A stretch of 64,000 nt of DNA from Quercus robur (GCF_932294415.1 NC_065544.1:18141351-18205350); one strand, 5' to 3'; positions 45,985-57,613 are shown, numbered from the stretch's first letter. Program-made: numbers and translations. The notes: a model not told the origin generated them from the sequence alone.

Positions 45985-47110
45985 TATATATTTGATAGGT
46001 AATATGAGATCTATTATTAATGAAATAAGAAAGAAACATACAGGGTGTTCATGATGATGAACACAGAAAAGCATAAACAGTAAACAGAATAGAAGGAATT
46101 AGGAGCCTAGTCTAAGAGAAGAAAAATCTGTAGAAGAGAAGCCATTTGTAAAACCCCAACACCTAGACCAATAAAAAAGTCTTCGCTAGCACAAGTCTTT
46201 TAACTCAACCAACGTTTTCTCAGAATCTTCAAAGAAACGACGATTATGTTCCAACCAAATAGTCCACATCAAATAGCCTGGAATTAAATTCCAAATATCT
46301 GAATTATGTTTCCCAAGCCAGTAACTCCAACAAAGTAATAACCCCTCCACAGAGCCAAGCAAGACCCATTGAATACCGAAAGTTGGAAGCATAAGTACCC
46401 CATAAAGAGTATACTACAGGACAATGAATAAGGAGATGATCCACAGATTCCCAACTGCAGCAGCACATGCAACACCAATTCGCGAAAGGGTGACCCCTAG
46501 ATTATCCAAAGTAAGAATGCGGTCATGAGCAGCCATCCACAAGAAAAAAGCCACCCTTTTGGGAACCTTTGCTTTCCAAATGCCCTTCCAAGGGAAAATA
46601 CAGTTAGGAGTCTTCCATAACTTGTTATAAAAAGAACAAGCATCAAACTTACGGTTTCCATTAAGGCCCCAACTCAAAGTGTCGCTGCCCACTCCTTGTG
46701 GAAGATGAGCTTGAATAAAAGCAAGTAGAGAGAAAGATGCAGCTAACTCCCAGTCTTGGAATTCCCTATAAAATCTCAAGTTCTAGGTTCTAACATTTCC
46801 CCCCTCCTGATGACATAATACCTCAGAGATACAAGCTTCCTTATTAGCTGAAATCACATATAACTCAGGATAAAGGATTTTAAGGGCATCAGCCCCAACC
46901 CATCTATCATGCCAGAAGAGGATTTGGGTACCATCACCCACTACAAAAGAGAAATGCTTAGAAAAGCTCTCTCATCCTTCGCTAATACTACGCCACAAAC
47001 CACAGCCATGAGCCCTCCTACAAACTTTAGTACTCCAACCCCCTTTACCTTCCCCATATTTAGAGGAAATAACCCTCCCCATATGGATCACTTTCTTGAA
47101 TTTTGAATCT
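45985..47110 (-). mobile_element. L1 LINE fragment (zf-RVT region) inserted in IMPL1-C intron 3
   Basis: The minus strand encodes RWVGADALKILYPELYVISA, FPWKGIWKAKVPKRVAFFLW and MAAHDRILTLDNL, the zinc-binding region after a LINE reverse transcriptase. The piece is absent from copy A, where ATTTTGTAGATATTGATGGA reads straight through, so it inserted after duplication. The RT and 5' parts are missing. Confidence 0.75.
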
Positions 47111-48262
47111 GTATCTTCTGAAATTAGATTGATATGAAAGAATAGGATGGATATAACAATCTCTTGCTGATGCCGAACAACGAGCTTGATACCAAACTTG
47201 ATGTAATGCAAATTTTTTTGAAGAAATTTACAGGAAAAAAATAAAATAAAATAAAATAAACCTAGGAATTAGCTACAAGCCATTCAAAAAATTCCAACTA
47301 AACTCAAATTCATCATAAACTTGTCTTCATAAGTTCATACAAGTACAATAGCATGCTTATCTAGACTATTAAGACTAAACCCTAATCCTAATTGTCCTAG
47401 GTCAAGCCAAATTATTGAATTACAAAAATATCCTTGACTCGAAGAAATAAAATACAGTACTTATAACTTAATTAGATCAGTAGTAAAAAGGAAAAAAAAA
47501 ATTGACTTCTAAAATTAAATAAAACAAAGTTAAAATGACATTGTCTTCTCACTCCTTGCATCGCTTGCCTACCCTGCAGCTCAAATTCTGCATTAGATCC
47601 AGTTAAATTAATAGAGGGCAGTGGGAGCTCCAATGATGTTAAACTTTGTTGATAACATATACCTTGGACTTTCTGGGCTTAATTACATAAAATAGGAGCC
47701 CCAAAGTGCAGAATTTTATTAAACATATGTAAATGAAAGCAAAATTGAGCTTTTATTTGACTTCTTGTTTTTTATTTAATTATATGAGTAAAGTGGAATA
47801 TAGGAGTTACATCTTGAAATGACTTATCTGCAGGACTGATTCTGTCATTATGGACTCTGTCAGATGTACTCCACCTATTCATACGTATTACTTAGTGTCT
47901 TACATGTGCTTGACCTTTAATTTTCTTTATATGTTCAGTTACCGTTTATAGAAGTAAGCTGCTTTCACCATATAGGTTAGCTGATGTCTTATATCCTTAT
48001 AGATGGGACAACGAACTTTGCACATTGTTATCCTAGCTTTGCAGTTTATGTTGGAGTTTTGTTTCGAGGGAATCCTGCCGCAGCTGCTGTGGCATTGATC
48101 ACTAATTTAAATTGTTTATGATTTGTTATTTGCATGACTTCATATCAGGTTATTGGCTGCAAATTCATTAATGAGTATCTCTGTTTGCTGATGCTATTAG
48201 AATAAAATGTTTATTCCCAAAGGTTTGCAATATCAAGTGAAATTGATAAGTAATACATGATA

Positions 48263-48429
48263 GGGAAAAATTAATGGATGTCCTATGGGCACTATTTAAG
48301 ATATGTTTTTTGAAAATTTCTATGGGAAAAGAAAAAGTAATTAATTTTTTTGACGGCTTTTTATATTTCCTATAAAAGTAGTGTTGGTTTATTAACAATT
48401 GTCTTAAAGACATCTGTTAACAGGACCCC
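48263..48429. mobile_element. 167-bp MITE with perfect 8-bp target duplication in IMPL1-C intron 4
   Basis: ACATGATA is present at 48255-48262 and 48430-48437. Copy A has the empty site (AAATGATA followed by ATATGATCC, near 14144). The ends are loosely inverted: GGGAAAAATTAATGGATGTC and the complement GGGGTCCTGTTAACAGATGT. The 8-bp duplication suggests hAT-type mobilisation. Confidence 0.85.
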
Positions 48430-48559
48430 ACATGATAGTATGATCCAATACGTGATCCTAGACTTTTCCTAGTGATACTTCACTGGCCTAAAGGAAATCT
48501 TTGGTAGGGTTTGTTGAGGAATTTTGAGAAGTTAGGGATGAAGATGCATAGAATCCTGT

Positions 48560-48985
48560 TGGGGATGGGGAGATTTGAATCCTAGATCTCTTGTTAGAAA
48601 TACAAAGAAATGTCAACCGGTTGAACTACAAGGCTCTTTGCAATTTATTAGAATAATATCATGCAATAAAGTGTCAAAGTTATATGTTTTAGAAAATAAA
48701 GGAGTTTCTCTAAAGTATATTCAGGGTCACAGTTCAAAGCATTGTTATCAAGTAGTCTTCTCCTCAACAAAATCTTTATTCACTTACAAAAAAAAAAAAA
48801 AAAAAACTGTAACTGGTGTAAGAACAAGTGGAGGCATCACAAGTGAGTTTCTTATCACAATTGGTTTACATCAAGGATTAATGTTGAGTCCATATCTCTT
48901 TGTGTTGGTTATGGATGAGCTTTCTAGATTAGTTCAGGATGAAGTCCCTTGGTATCTCGTGGTCATTCATAATACAGTCAAACAC
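48560..48985. mobile_element. SINE (-), L1-type tail and RTE reverse-transcriptase relic in IMPL1-C intron 4
   Basis: 48560-48645 is the SINE on the minus strand. An A19 tail ends near 48805. 48806-48985 reads [20 protein letters not shown], then SPYLFVLVMDELSR and QDEVPWYL, part of an RTE reverse transcriptase without its YADD region. It is longer than the matching relic in copy A. Confidence 0.65.
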
Positions 48986-50935
48986 TAAACTTGCCATTAC
49001 TAGTAGGTCTCCATCTCATACGACCTGGTCCACCAACAAAATTAATATGAAAGTATAGCAGTTTCATGAGAGAATTTGGTCCCTTATCTCCCAGTCCTGA
49101 AAATTATGAATAAAACTGAGATTGCAATGACAGTGGTGATCATCATTTTAACGATGAACAATGACCAAATTACAAGCAAAGCAAATTTCTCTTGTTTCAT
49201 ATTATGGCATCTACTGTAGCCACTCAATGGTGGACTAGTTTAATAAAAATTAAGATTGCATGAGAAATAGTATGCATCCATACTAGTGATGTATTTTCAT
49301 GAGAAATTGAATCATAGTTATAAAGCACCAGCAGATGAGGAAAAAGGTTTAATCATGAAAGGACCTTCTGTCTTCAAAATCTTTGTTCACGTAGGATTTA
49401 CATTTACAGGAGGGGGAAAAAAGAGAGGCAATAGTAATAAGCCTTTATTATTTGTAGAAGACAAGCTGTAATATACTTTTTGCTTAATTATTGAAATGAA
49501 AAGGAAGGTTAATGTGGGTATTAATTTCAGGTAGAGTTTGTCGGGGCCCTATGTGTTGGAACACCCACATATTTTCTGCAACTGCTGGTAAGAAACTCTG
49601 ACATTCTACAGTTTGCTTCTTTTTATTCTCTTAAGTCAACTATATATTAGTGGTTGGAAAATTGATCTCCATTATGATAGGTGGGGGAGCATTCTGAAAT
49701 GGCCAAAAAATTCATTTCATTGAAACTGATCTGGTGAGTGATCATTTATCAATGGATACTTATAAATAAAAAAAGTTTATTAATGGATATCTATGGTAAT
49801 ATATCTATATGTAATTTTTTTGATTTAAGTAGATGGCTATAGCCACATGGGCACATACTCTCTGATTTGTGTAATACTGGTGTGACACAGGATAAAAGTG
49901 ATGCATTGAATAGTTATCGTTAATATTATGATAGCCATTTTCTGATGATATCTGGGATCAAGGGACTTGCTGAGGCATGGGCCTTACATACCTTGACAAT
50001 TTTTCTCTTTCTAGCAGTGCTCCTATGCCATTTGCCTCTAAAATTTTCATTATGTTGCTTCTGATCTTATAATGAGATGTTAACGACAGAATTTTTTTGA
50101 CTTCATGTGGTAAAATTGATTAGTACTAACAAAACACTTAATGATTTTCTTAAGGGTAGTTATGCTCACTTTTGTCCACATGTTTTAAGGTGGAGCGATT
50201 CCTTCTGGTGACTGGGTTTGGGTATGAACATAATGATCCATGGCCTACCAACCTAGATTTATTTAAACATTTCACTGATGTCAGCCGGGTACCAGCTTTT
50301 TTTATTTATATTTATTCATTAATTTAATTTTATAATATTTTTTCCAAGTGATTTGTTTCATGCCTTTGTCTCCTCTTAGTGTTTCATTTTGCTGAATTTT
50401 ATGTTTAGGGTGTAAGGAGGCTCGGGGCCGCTGCAGTTGACGTGTGCCATGTAGCTTTGGGAATTGCAGGATCATATTGGGAGTATCGTCTAAAGCCATG
50501 GGATATGGCTGCTGTTGCTTTGGTAGTGTATAATTTTCACTGTTTGTTTTGATAGATATGCATGATCTACCTTTGTTATGAAATTGGTGAAATAACAAAT
50601 AATATCCTTTTACCTTTTTGGTTGGTGATTTAACCATAGACAATGAAATCTTTATTTCAACTTCATTTTTTCCCTCTAAGACCTCAACTGATCTTGAGCT
50701 ATAATTTACACAAAGCTTAGACTCCTAATATAATTGGGCTTTAAATATTCTTTAGAATTATACCAGTTCTACCATATTCTCCGTGTGCTCATTTGTGTTC
50801 TGTTCACACAAATGGGGGGCGCACTGTTTGAGTACTACTATATCCGTTGACAAGAGATACAATTTCCCATTTCAACATGCAAACAGGGTGTTGGGCATGG
50901 TGGCTTACCAAAATGTAGACACAAATCGATTATGT

Positions 50936-51125
50936 ATGCTTCATTGGGATTTTCATTCTTAGTCTTCTCCAAAGGTATTATTTGTTTGAAGGAATCAAAT
51001 TGTTCCGAATTCATCTTTTGCTTATTTATGTATGCTTCATCGGGATTTTCATTCTAAGTCTTCTCCAAAGGTATTATTTGTTTGAAGGAATCAAATTGTT
51101 CCAAATTCATCTTTTGCTTATTCGG
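50936..51125. repeat. Tandem duplication, about 95 bp x 2, before IMPL1-C exon 9
   Basis: TATGCTTCATTGGGATTTTC...CATCTTTTGCTTATTTATG is repeated immediately (second copy begins TATGCTTCATCGGGATTTTC). Copies A and B have one unit. Confidence 0.85.
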
Positions 51126-52434
51126 TGAATTTGTTTCATGCCTTTTATTGCAGATAGTTGAAGAAGCTGGTGGCACAGTTACTCGCATGGATGGCGGAAA
51201 GTTCTGTGTTTGATAGATCTATTTTAGTATCCAATGGTGCACTGCATGAAAAGGTTAGTTATTGCTGCTTTTCACCCCCACAATCATCTAGTGAATATCA
51301 ACATCTTTTTGTTAGTTATCTTGGTGCTGACATGGAATAAATTTTATTGATGCAATTCGTATATGACTTGAAGAATAAAAATGATTTAAGAACGGAAATC
51401 TAAGAGCTAGTTCAAGTTTTTAAATCAGTAAGAGCAACCAAACTCAATCCTGAAGTGAAATGGAGAGAAAAAAGCCACAAACATTTGGTAAAATTTTGGC
51501 CTAGCAAAGACATGATTACAACCATCAATTAAGATCTAATCTGATGATTTTAAATCTGTCTTGCAGTGGTCACATGACTGATTAAAAAGTCATATGATTT
51601 ATTTATGGCCAGATCTAAAAAGTCATGATTTAATAATGACAACATAAAACCAAATCCATTGCTGTTTAGAAATTGTCTCTTACTTGATTTGATTAACAAC
51701 TAGGGTTAAATGCAATTAACACCCTAACAACTATTTGAGCACTCTCACTATTTAAGTGCTAAATTGTTGGAAAAAGCTCTTCGGAAAAAAGGTCCAGTTC
51801 AAAATCTGGGGGGCTATTCATTTGTCTCAGTTCAATGTAGAGTATTTGGAGAGAAAGTAACATGTATTTTTGACGGCCGCGAACTCATGATAATATAGGT
51901 GAAGTTTTATTCTTGTGATCTTTACACATATGGGAGCAAACTGCTAGGACAGTTACCTCTTCAGGTTTATTTGATTTATAATATGAATTTTAGATGTTAA
52001 ATTTGTAGGGTTCTCTCCCTGCACCCCCCAGTGTTCATTTGTATGACTCCCATGTACTTGGGCTGCTCTCCTTTTATGCTCTTTTTAAAGAATTCATTTT
52101 ACTCATTAAAAAAATAAAAATAAAAATAAAAAACCTTATTTTCATATTCTGAGGGGATTCAACTTGAAGAATCTAAGACTATTTTTCAGTTGGGTATCTG
52201 ATGTTGCATATCATAATTGACTTGCAACTTTCACTTGGGTCTGCCTAGTTTTCTTAAATTGCTTAGATTTTTTAATCTTCTGAAATGCAGCTTTTGGAGA
52301 GAATTGGACCTGCAACAGAGAAATTGAAGAGCAAAGGAACTGATTTCTCATTGTGGTACAAGCCTGAAAGTTTGCGTGCTAAATTAGGTCGTCTAAATTA
52401 GATTGAGATGGTTGTTGCTGTCCTATCTTTGCGT

Positions 52435-52660
52435 GCTAAATTAAGAAAGCTGGTGTGACTGTTTGTGATTGGAAGGGAAAACTTATTAAAGCTTGGGTCA
52501 AGCAAATCACTTCATGCCCTGTTGCTACCGTATAAGCCTTTGTTGTATGCTTAGGAGTGCAATTTAGTTAGGAAAGATAGTAGTGGAAGGAACCCTCCAC
52601 ATTGTTAATAAAATTTTGGCTAGTATATTGACTGGCTTTTGGTCCAGCTTCAAAGTTCAG
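52435..52660 (+). mobile_element. LINE RNase H relic
   Basis: Reads DWKGKLIKAWVKQITSCPVA, the start of an RVT_3 RNase H-like domain of plant LINEs, then breaks up with stops. It adjoins the 3' end of IMPL1 copy C and may have caused the altered last exon. Confidence 0.5.
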
Positions 52661-53458
52661 AGGATTTCTTTTTAATAGGAAGATTGACTCTGTCACTACG
52701 ACACAAGGAAAAGATAGGCTTACATCAATTAGGCTACCGTATCTTGAGTTGGCCCATATTTTGGGTTTCCTTTAGCCACTTATTTATTATGTTAATATGT
52801 AAGTAAATTGGAATGAGAGGTTCATAAAGTTAATAATATATATATTCATGAAAAAAAAAGGTTTATGTATGTGTGTGTCTATTATAGCTGCGGGATTGAT
52901 GTGTTGTGATCAAAACTTCAAACCACCAATTGCAACAAATATTGGAACACAGAAATTTGAGAAAATAAAAATTCTAATTATAGCTGATATTAGAAGATGG
53001 AGAAATTTCATGGAGAATAGATCTATTGACTTACAAATTAATTTACCCCATTATAATTGTTATACACTCTCATACTTAAAAATAACTACAAAGTTTCCTC
53101 TAACTTCTTTAATGTTATTAATGATGTTATTTTGGAAAATGATTTAATGTTAGTTTTTAAATTTATTCACATTTTGATTTATTTTTGTATATTTAGATTA
53201 AGAATTGGATTACAATGCATTATAATACTGAATTAAAAGATATTTGAATGATTGGGAGATATTAAATTATGTCGTGTTTTTTGAAAGCTGTAATTTTAAA
53301 TGGATTAAGGGAAATGCCAAAGATATGTAAATGGGCTATAATAAACAATTTTGCAATACCATTTTCTCTTCATCTGCATTTGATTTGAATAATGTGCATA
53401 TGTAGCATGAATATTTGTTCGATGAATTATATAGAAATTGTGTAAGCACAAAATAATA
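52661..53458. other. AT-rich spacer
   Basis: No gene is supported. The open frames here are low-complexity and show no family motif. Confidence 0.5.
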
Positions 53459-53909
53459 TCAATATTTATATATATAAAAGTAGAAACTCATGTTGGAGAG
53501 TAGGAGGTTGTGTCATATGGCACATTCCTTGAAATTCTCTTTATTTAGTTTTCTACTTCAATAAAATTTGCATTTATATTAAAGTATTAGTTTATTGAAT
53601 TAGCCAATAGATAAATGCATATATTAACTATCTATTGTTATGCATTAATTATTTATATAAAATGAATTTATATGATTATTTATATAAAATCTATATAGAA
53701 AATAATTTTTAGTTGGAATAATAATAAAAAATTTAGAATATGACATTCTTACTTATGTTTAGTTGCTTTGACAATAATTGTCACAAAAGCCAAAATTTTT
53801 TTTGTTAATTCACTAAAATTAATTTTAATCCTTTAAATTTCCTAACTCCTTTGTGTGTGTTTGTGAAACTAACATTGTAATATGTATTATATGTAATTAG
53901 AAAGATTAC

Positions 53910-54597
53910 TGTAGGGACACGATTTTTAACGACCCAGGGTTGACGTTGGGCTCGTGTGTAAAGGGTCCGAACAATATGATTTGTAGAGAGTGGGTTTGGA
54001 AAGGCCTGCCTTTGGGCGCTAGGTTTCGGTCTGGTCCCGGTTTCATGAGCGATCATACAAAGATGAGTTTAGACTGCATAGCTGAGCCTTGCATCAATGT
54101 ATTTTGAAAGGTTTGACTCCTCGGAACTAGTCCGAGGAGCATTACATTCTCACCATTCCTCCTTTTTCTTCCTCCTTTCTCCGGGGGCCTTCCCCCCCTC
54201 TCCCTTTTTCTCCTCCTTTCTTCCCTTTTATACTAGTATTCAATTTCCCTTCTTCATCTACGTGTCAGTTTCTCCTTGTTTGGGGCGGTTACTCGTCCTA
54301 TCAATCTTCACGTCAGAGTGGTTGGGAAAAGCTGGATAGCATGGTATGGGGTATGGGTTTGTCAGGTGCTGGGCTCCACGTTATAGTGTTGGCAGCTTTC
54401 TAGCTTGTATTGCTCTTGTACTGAGTTTGTCCTTTTCTTCAGGCGTTTTGTGAGGCGTTGAGCGTGAGGTTGTCCTCGGCTATATTATTGGGCCATTAAG
54501 GGGTTCTCCTCATATCTCCTCGGCAATGGGGCTCCTCGGCTTGGGTTTTGGGCCATTAATGTGAAGTGGGCCGGGATTCCAAATTTCAGGTCCCACA
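53910..54597 (-). repeat. 3' LTR
   Basis: 688 bp; on the + strand it begins TGTAGGGACACG and ends GGTCCCACA. It contains the inverted repeat CTCCTCGGAACTAGTCCGAGGAG split as two CTCCTCGGA arms (54117-54139). Confidence 0.92.
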
Positions 54598-54919
54598 ATA
54601 GCCCCTCGAAATCCTGCTTCCCGACTTTTTAGTTTGGAAGGAGGGTTTTGGTGATGTTGAGCCCACCTCGTGACTTGTTCAAGTTCCGTGCCTTACTGCT
54701 GCTTGTGTCCTTCCATTTGCATGGGAGATGTGCCGAATTAAGAGGCATTACTTTATTCTTCATCTGCGCAGTGCCCTTTGTCATTTCAGTATTCGAGGCG
54801 CGCCTTCACGAGGACCTTTAAATCTTGTGGTGGAGGATGGTGTTGGAAATTGTGCCAGAGCTACCTTGTCTGCAGCGTTTCTTGGGAATCTGCTCAAATT
54901 AAATTAAATGACACCTCCT

Positions 54920-55680
54920 TACCCTTTATATAAGTAGGACAAGTGGTTGTTCTCCTGGCATATAAACCCTTCTGCTCTCTTCAGAATCATAACCCTTTCT
55001 CCATAACCAGTTCCCATCTCCAGTGTCGTCTTCCCTTAGTGCCATATGTTTGAGGCTTGGGTGGAGGTGGAGGAACTTCACCCGCCACAGAGGCACCGGA
55101 CCCTTCCAAGACTTAAAGTGATGTGGTCTGGGCAGGGGAGGCACAGATTTAAGGTGTCTTCCCGCTTGGATATGGTGGGAACGGTACCCTCCCCTCTTTC
55201 AGTCAAAATCCGAAGCAGGTTCTGGTCACACCAGATTTTTGGTGTGTCAGAAGAAAAGTTTTCCGCCATCAGCGCCGTCTGCGATACCGCAGGCGTGGTT
55301 CCATGAAGGCCCATCAACTTCCGGCTGCCTGCACCTTTTCTTCAACGGTGCTGGCCTCAAGTTGGGTTCTCTGCACCTTTTCTTCAACTCCGCTAGCCCG
55401 AAGTCGGGCTCTTTATGCCTTTTCTTCAACGGTGCAGGCCCCGAGTTGGGCTCTTTGGCTGCCTGAGTTATAGGCATGTAAAAGTATTGAGGAATGATTT
55501 TCCTTGAACAACGTCTTGAAACAGCAGTCAACCTCTCCTCTGTACTACTTCCTCGACTTTCTCTTTATTCTCTTGTATCTTTCTTTTCGCTTATGTAGTT
55601 AGCTTTGATATAAGCTTATTCCAGTTTTTCATTGTACGCTGTACTATTTCTTTGTCTTAATAAAAGAGGAATTTATTTAC
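54920..55680 (+). other. Antisense region of the LTR element with TATA-like and poly(A)-like signals
   Basis: Relative to the retroelement this lies on the opposite strand next to its 3' LTR. It has CTTTATATAAGTAGG (54924), an open frame 55046-55306 (MFEAWVEVEELHPPQRHRTL...) and TTAATAAAAGAGG near 55657. Some plant Tat-lineage elements carry an antisense frame in this position. No domain is recognised. Confidence 0.3.
55326..55451. repeat. Three 42-bp tandem repeats
   Basis: Unit CTGCACCTTTTCTTCAACGG... with GCTGGCCTCAAGTTGGGTTCT; three copies of 14 codons. The units are open on both strands (+ LHLFFNGAGLKLGS; - EPNLRPAPLKKRCR). Inside the LTR element. Confidence 0.8.
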
Positions 55681-56149
55681 TTGTTTTGAATTTTTTTTTT
55701 TTTTTGCAACAACTACTTTGTGAATGTGTGTGCTCCATGTGTGTTTTTCTTCAATGATACTTAGAGCAGGAAACCTTGAAACATAGTCCGACTAATTCTA
55801 ATTTACCGACATTACCAAGCATAATAACGATAATTCACAGTAAATTAAACTAAGGAAACTAACCGAGATAACAGCTGAATATTCCGTAATACATGCGAGG
55901 AGATCGTCCGAGAACGATAAACTCTAAATAATTCATCTGAGGGGGTAACCGAGCAGTGAGGGACTCTAACTGCGTTCTGACCACGTATGGCACTATATTG
56001 CAGTCGCACCAATTCCTCTGGTACCGAGGATAGGCTGGGAAATACATGCAGCCTTGGGATTAGCTCACTTATCAATGGGGAACTCTTTCGCGGGATAGAT
56101 TTTAAGGGTCATATAACGTCCAGGTTGTGTCCAACCCCCGTATTGTCTC

Positions 56150-57375
56150 TTCTAAGTACTTGGTTTCCCCATAGGCTTGAGTCTGAGGACCATGCAAGAC
56201 CTTGGTTCTGTCCAAAACTTGTAATTTTTCTTTGAGTACTTGGTTTCCCCATAGGCTTGAGTCCGAGGACCATGCAAGACCTTGGTTCTGTCCAAAACTT
56301 GTAGTTTTTTAAGTACTTGGTTTCCCCATAGGCTTGAGTCCGAGGACCATGCAAGGCCTTGGTTCTGTCCAAAACTTATAATTTTTCTTTGAGTACTTGG
56401 TTTCCCCATAGGCTTGAGTCTGAGGACCATGCAAGGCCTTGGTTCTGTCCAAAACTTGTAGTTTTTTGAGTACTTGGTTTCCTCATAGGCTTGAGTCCGA
56501 GGACCATGCAAGGCCTTGGTTCTGTCCAAAACTTGTAATTTTTCTTTGAGTACTTGGTTTCCCCATAGGCTTGAGTCTGAGGACCATGCAAGGTTTTGGT
56601 TTTGTCCAAAACTTGTAGTTTTTTGAGTACTTGGTTTCCTCATAGGCTTACTTATAGTTTTTTGTGTACTTGGTTTCCCCATAGGCTTGAGTCCGAGGAC
56701 CATGCAAGGCCTTGGTTCTGTCTAAAACTTGTAGTTTTTTGAGTACTTGGTTTCCCCATAGGCTTGAGTCCGAGGATCATGCAAGGTCTTGGTTCTGTCC
56801 AAAACTTGTAGTTTTTTTTTAGTACTTGGTTTCCTCATAGGCTTGAGTCCGAGGACCATGCAAGGCCTTGGTTCTGTCCAAAACTTGTAATTTTTCTTTG
56901 AGTACTTGGTTTCCCTATAGGCTTGAGTCCGAGGACCATGCAAGGCCTTGGTTCTGTCCAAAACTTGTAGTTTTTTGAGTACTTGGTTTCCCCATAGGCT
57001 TGAGTCCGAGGACCATGCAAGGCCTTGGTTCTGTCCAAAACTTGTAATTTTTCTTTGAGTACTTGGTTTCCCCATAGGCTTGAGTCCGAGGACCATGCAA
57101 GGCCTTGATTCTGTCCAAAACTTGTAATTTTTTGAGTACTTGGTTTCCCCATAGGCTTGAGTCCAAGGACCATGCAAGGCCTTGGTTCTGTCCAAAACTT
57201 GTAATTTTTCTTTGAGTGCTTGGTTTTCCCATAGGCTTGAGTCCGAGGACCATGCAAGGCCTTGGTTCTATCCAAAACTTGTAGTTTTTTGAGTACTTGG
57301 TTTCCCCATAGGCTTGAGTCCGAGGACCATGCAAGGCCTTGGTTCTGTCCAAAACTTGTAATTTTTCTTTGAGTA
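56150..57375 (-). repeat. Tandem array of about 16 units of 75-80 bp
   Basis: Each unit contains, on the + strand, GTACTTGGTTTCCCCATAGG, CTTGAGTCCGAGGACCATGC and AAGGCCTTGGTTCTGTCC. Two spacer forms, AATTTTTCTTTGAG and AGTTTTTTGAG, mostly alternate, giving a dimeric higher-order period near 158 bp. One unit near 56640 is truncated. It lies just inside the 5' LTR of the retroelement. Confidence 0.92.
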
Positions 57376-57530
57376 GTTTTTTCTCTGTATTTATTTGTTT
57401 TTCGAAGGTCAGCCCCTAGACCATGGCGGGGAGAGTTGGCTTGAGGCCGGAAGCCCTTAGAGCTGCCCGCGCCGTTGGCACTGCAGGGCGTAGCCCCTAG
57501 CAGAAGTTTATGTCGGAGCAACAACTGCAT
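56835..57530 (-). CDS. Hypothetical repeat-encoded frame of the LTR element
   Basis: A 231-codon open frame starts MQLLLRHKLLLGATPC about 100 nt after the primer-binding site, where gag would begin, and then runs through the array. Because units are 80 or about 78 bp, the reading frame rotates. It yields three peptide types in turn: LDRTKALHGPRTQAYGETKY, FWTEPRPCMVLGLKPMGKPS and FGQNQGLAWSSDSSLWGNQV. No known domain. Overlapping frames are also open, so whether any is translated is unknown. Confidence 0.25.
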   Translation of the reverse strand: MQLLLRHKLLLGATPCSANGAGSSKGFRPQANSPRHGLGADLRKTNKYREKTTQRKITSFGQNQGLAWSSDSSLWGNQVLKKLQVLDRTKALHGPRTQAYGKTKHSKKNYKFWTEPRPCMVLGLKPMGKPSTQKITSFGQNQGLAWSSDSSLWGNQVLKEKLQVLDRTKALHGPRTQAYGETKYSKNYKFWTEPRPCMVLGLKPIGKPSTQRKITSFGQNQGLAWSSDSSL

Positions 57531-57613
57531 GTCGCCGGAGATGGAGGAAACCCCGCGAACCTCTACTTGCTAGAGAGTTAACTCCACCGCCACCTGGGCC
57601 AATGCGTAAGCCT

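Larger units (their letters stand above)
42525..52380 (+). pseudogene. IMPL1 copy C, full-length pseudogene
   Basis: All ten exons can be matched: exon 1 from 42636, split by an insertion, to about 43279; then 44473-44540, 45132-45265, 48003-48091, 49531-49587, 49681-49733, 50190-50288, 50409-50522, 51154-51253 and 52291 to about 52375. Lesions: TGA as the fourth codon, a roughly 330-bp insertion in exon 1, exon 3 acceptor AG changed to TG, exon 4 donor GT changed to GC, a 1-base loss in exon 5, TGC to TGA in exon 6, a 2-base loss in exon 9, and a divergent 3' end after SLR. About 400 bp of promoter present before copy A, including the TA tract, is missing. Introns keep the same LINE and SINE relics as copy A, so this is a DNA-level duplicate rather than a retrocopy. 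Confidence 0.92.

Noticed and set aside
52848..53147. 99-codon plus-strand frame
   Set aside because: AT-rich, low-complexity translation without family features, in spacer next to transposon debris.
54097..54339. 80-codon frame repeated at 57820-58062
   Set aside because: It lies in the two LTRs and is repeated only because the LTRs are. It reads as low-complexity Phe/Ser/Pro sequence from a CT-rich tract.
56150..57375. Possible CRISPR-like array
   Set aside because: Units are contiguous and near-identical throughout with no unique spacers, in a plant retroelement.
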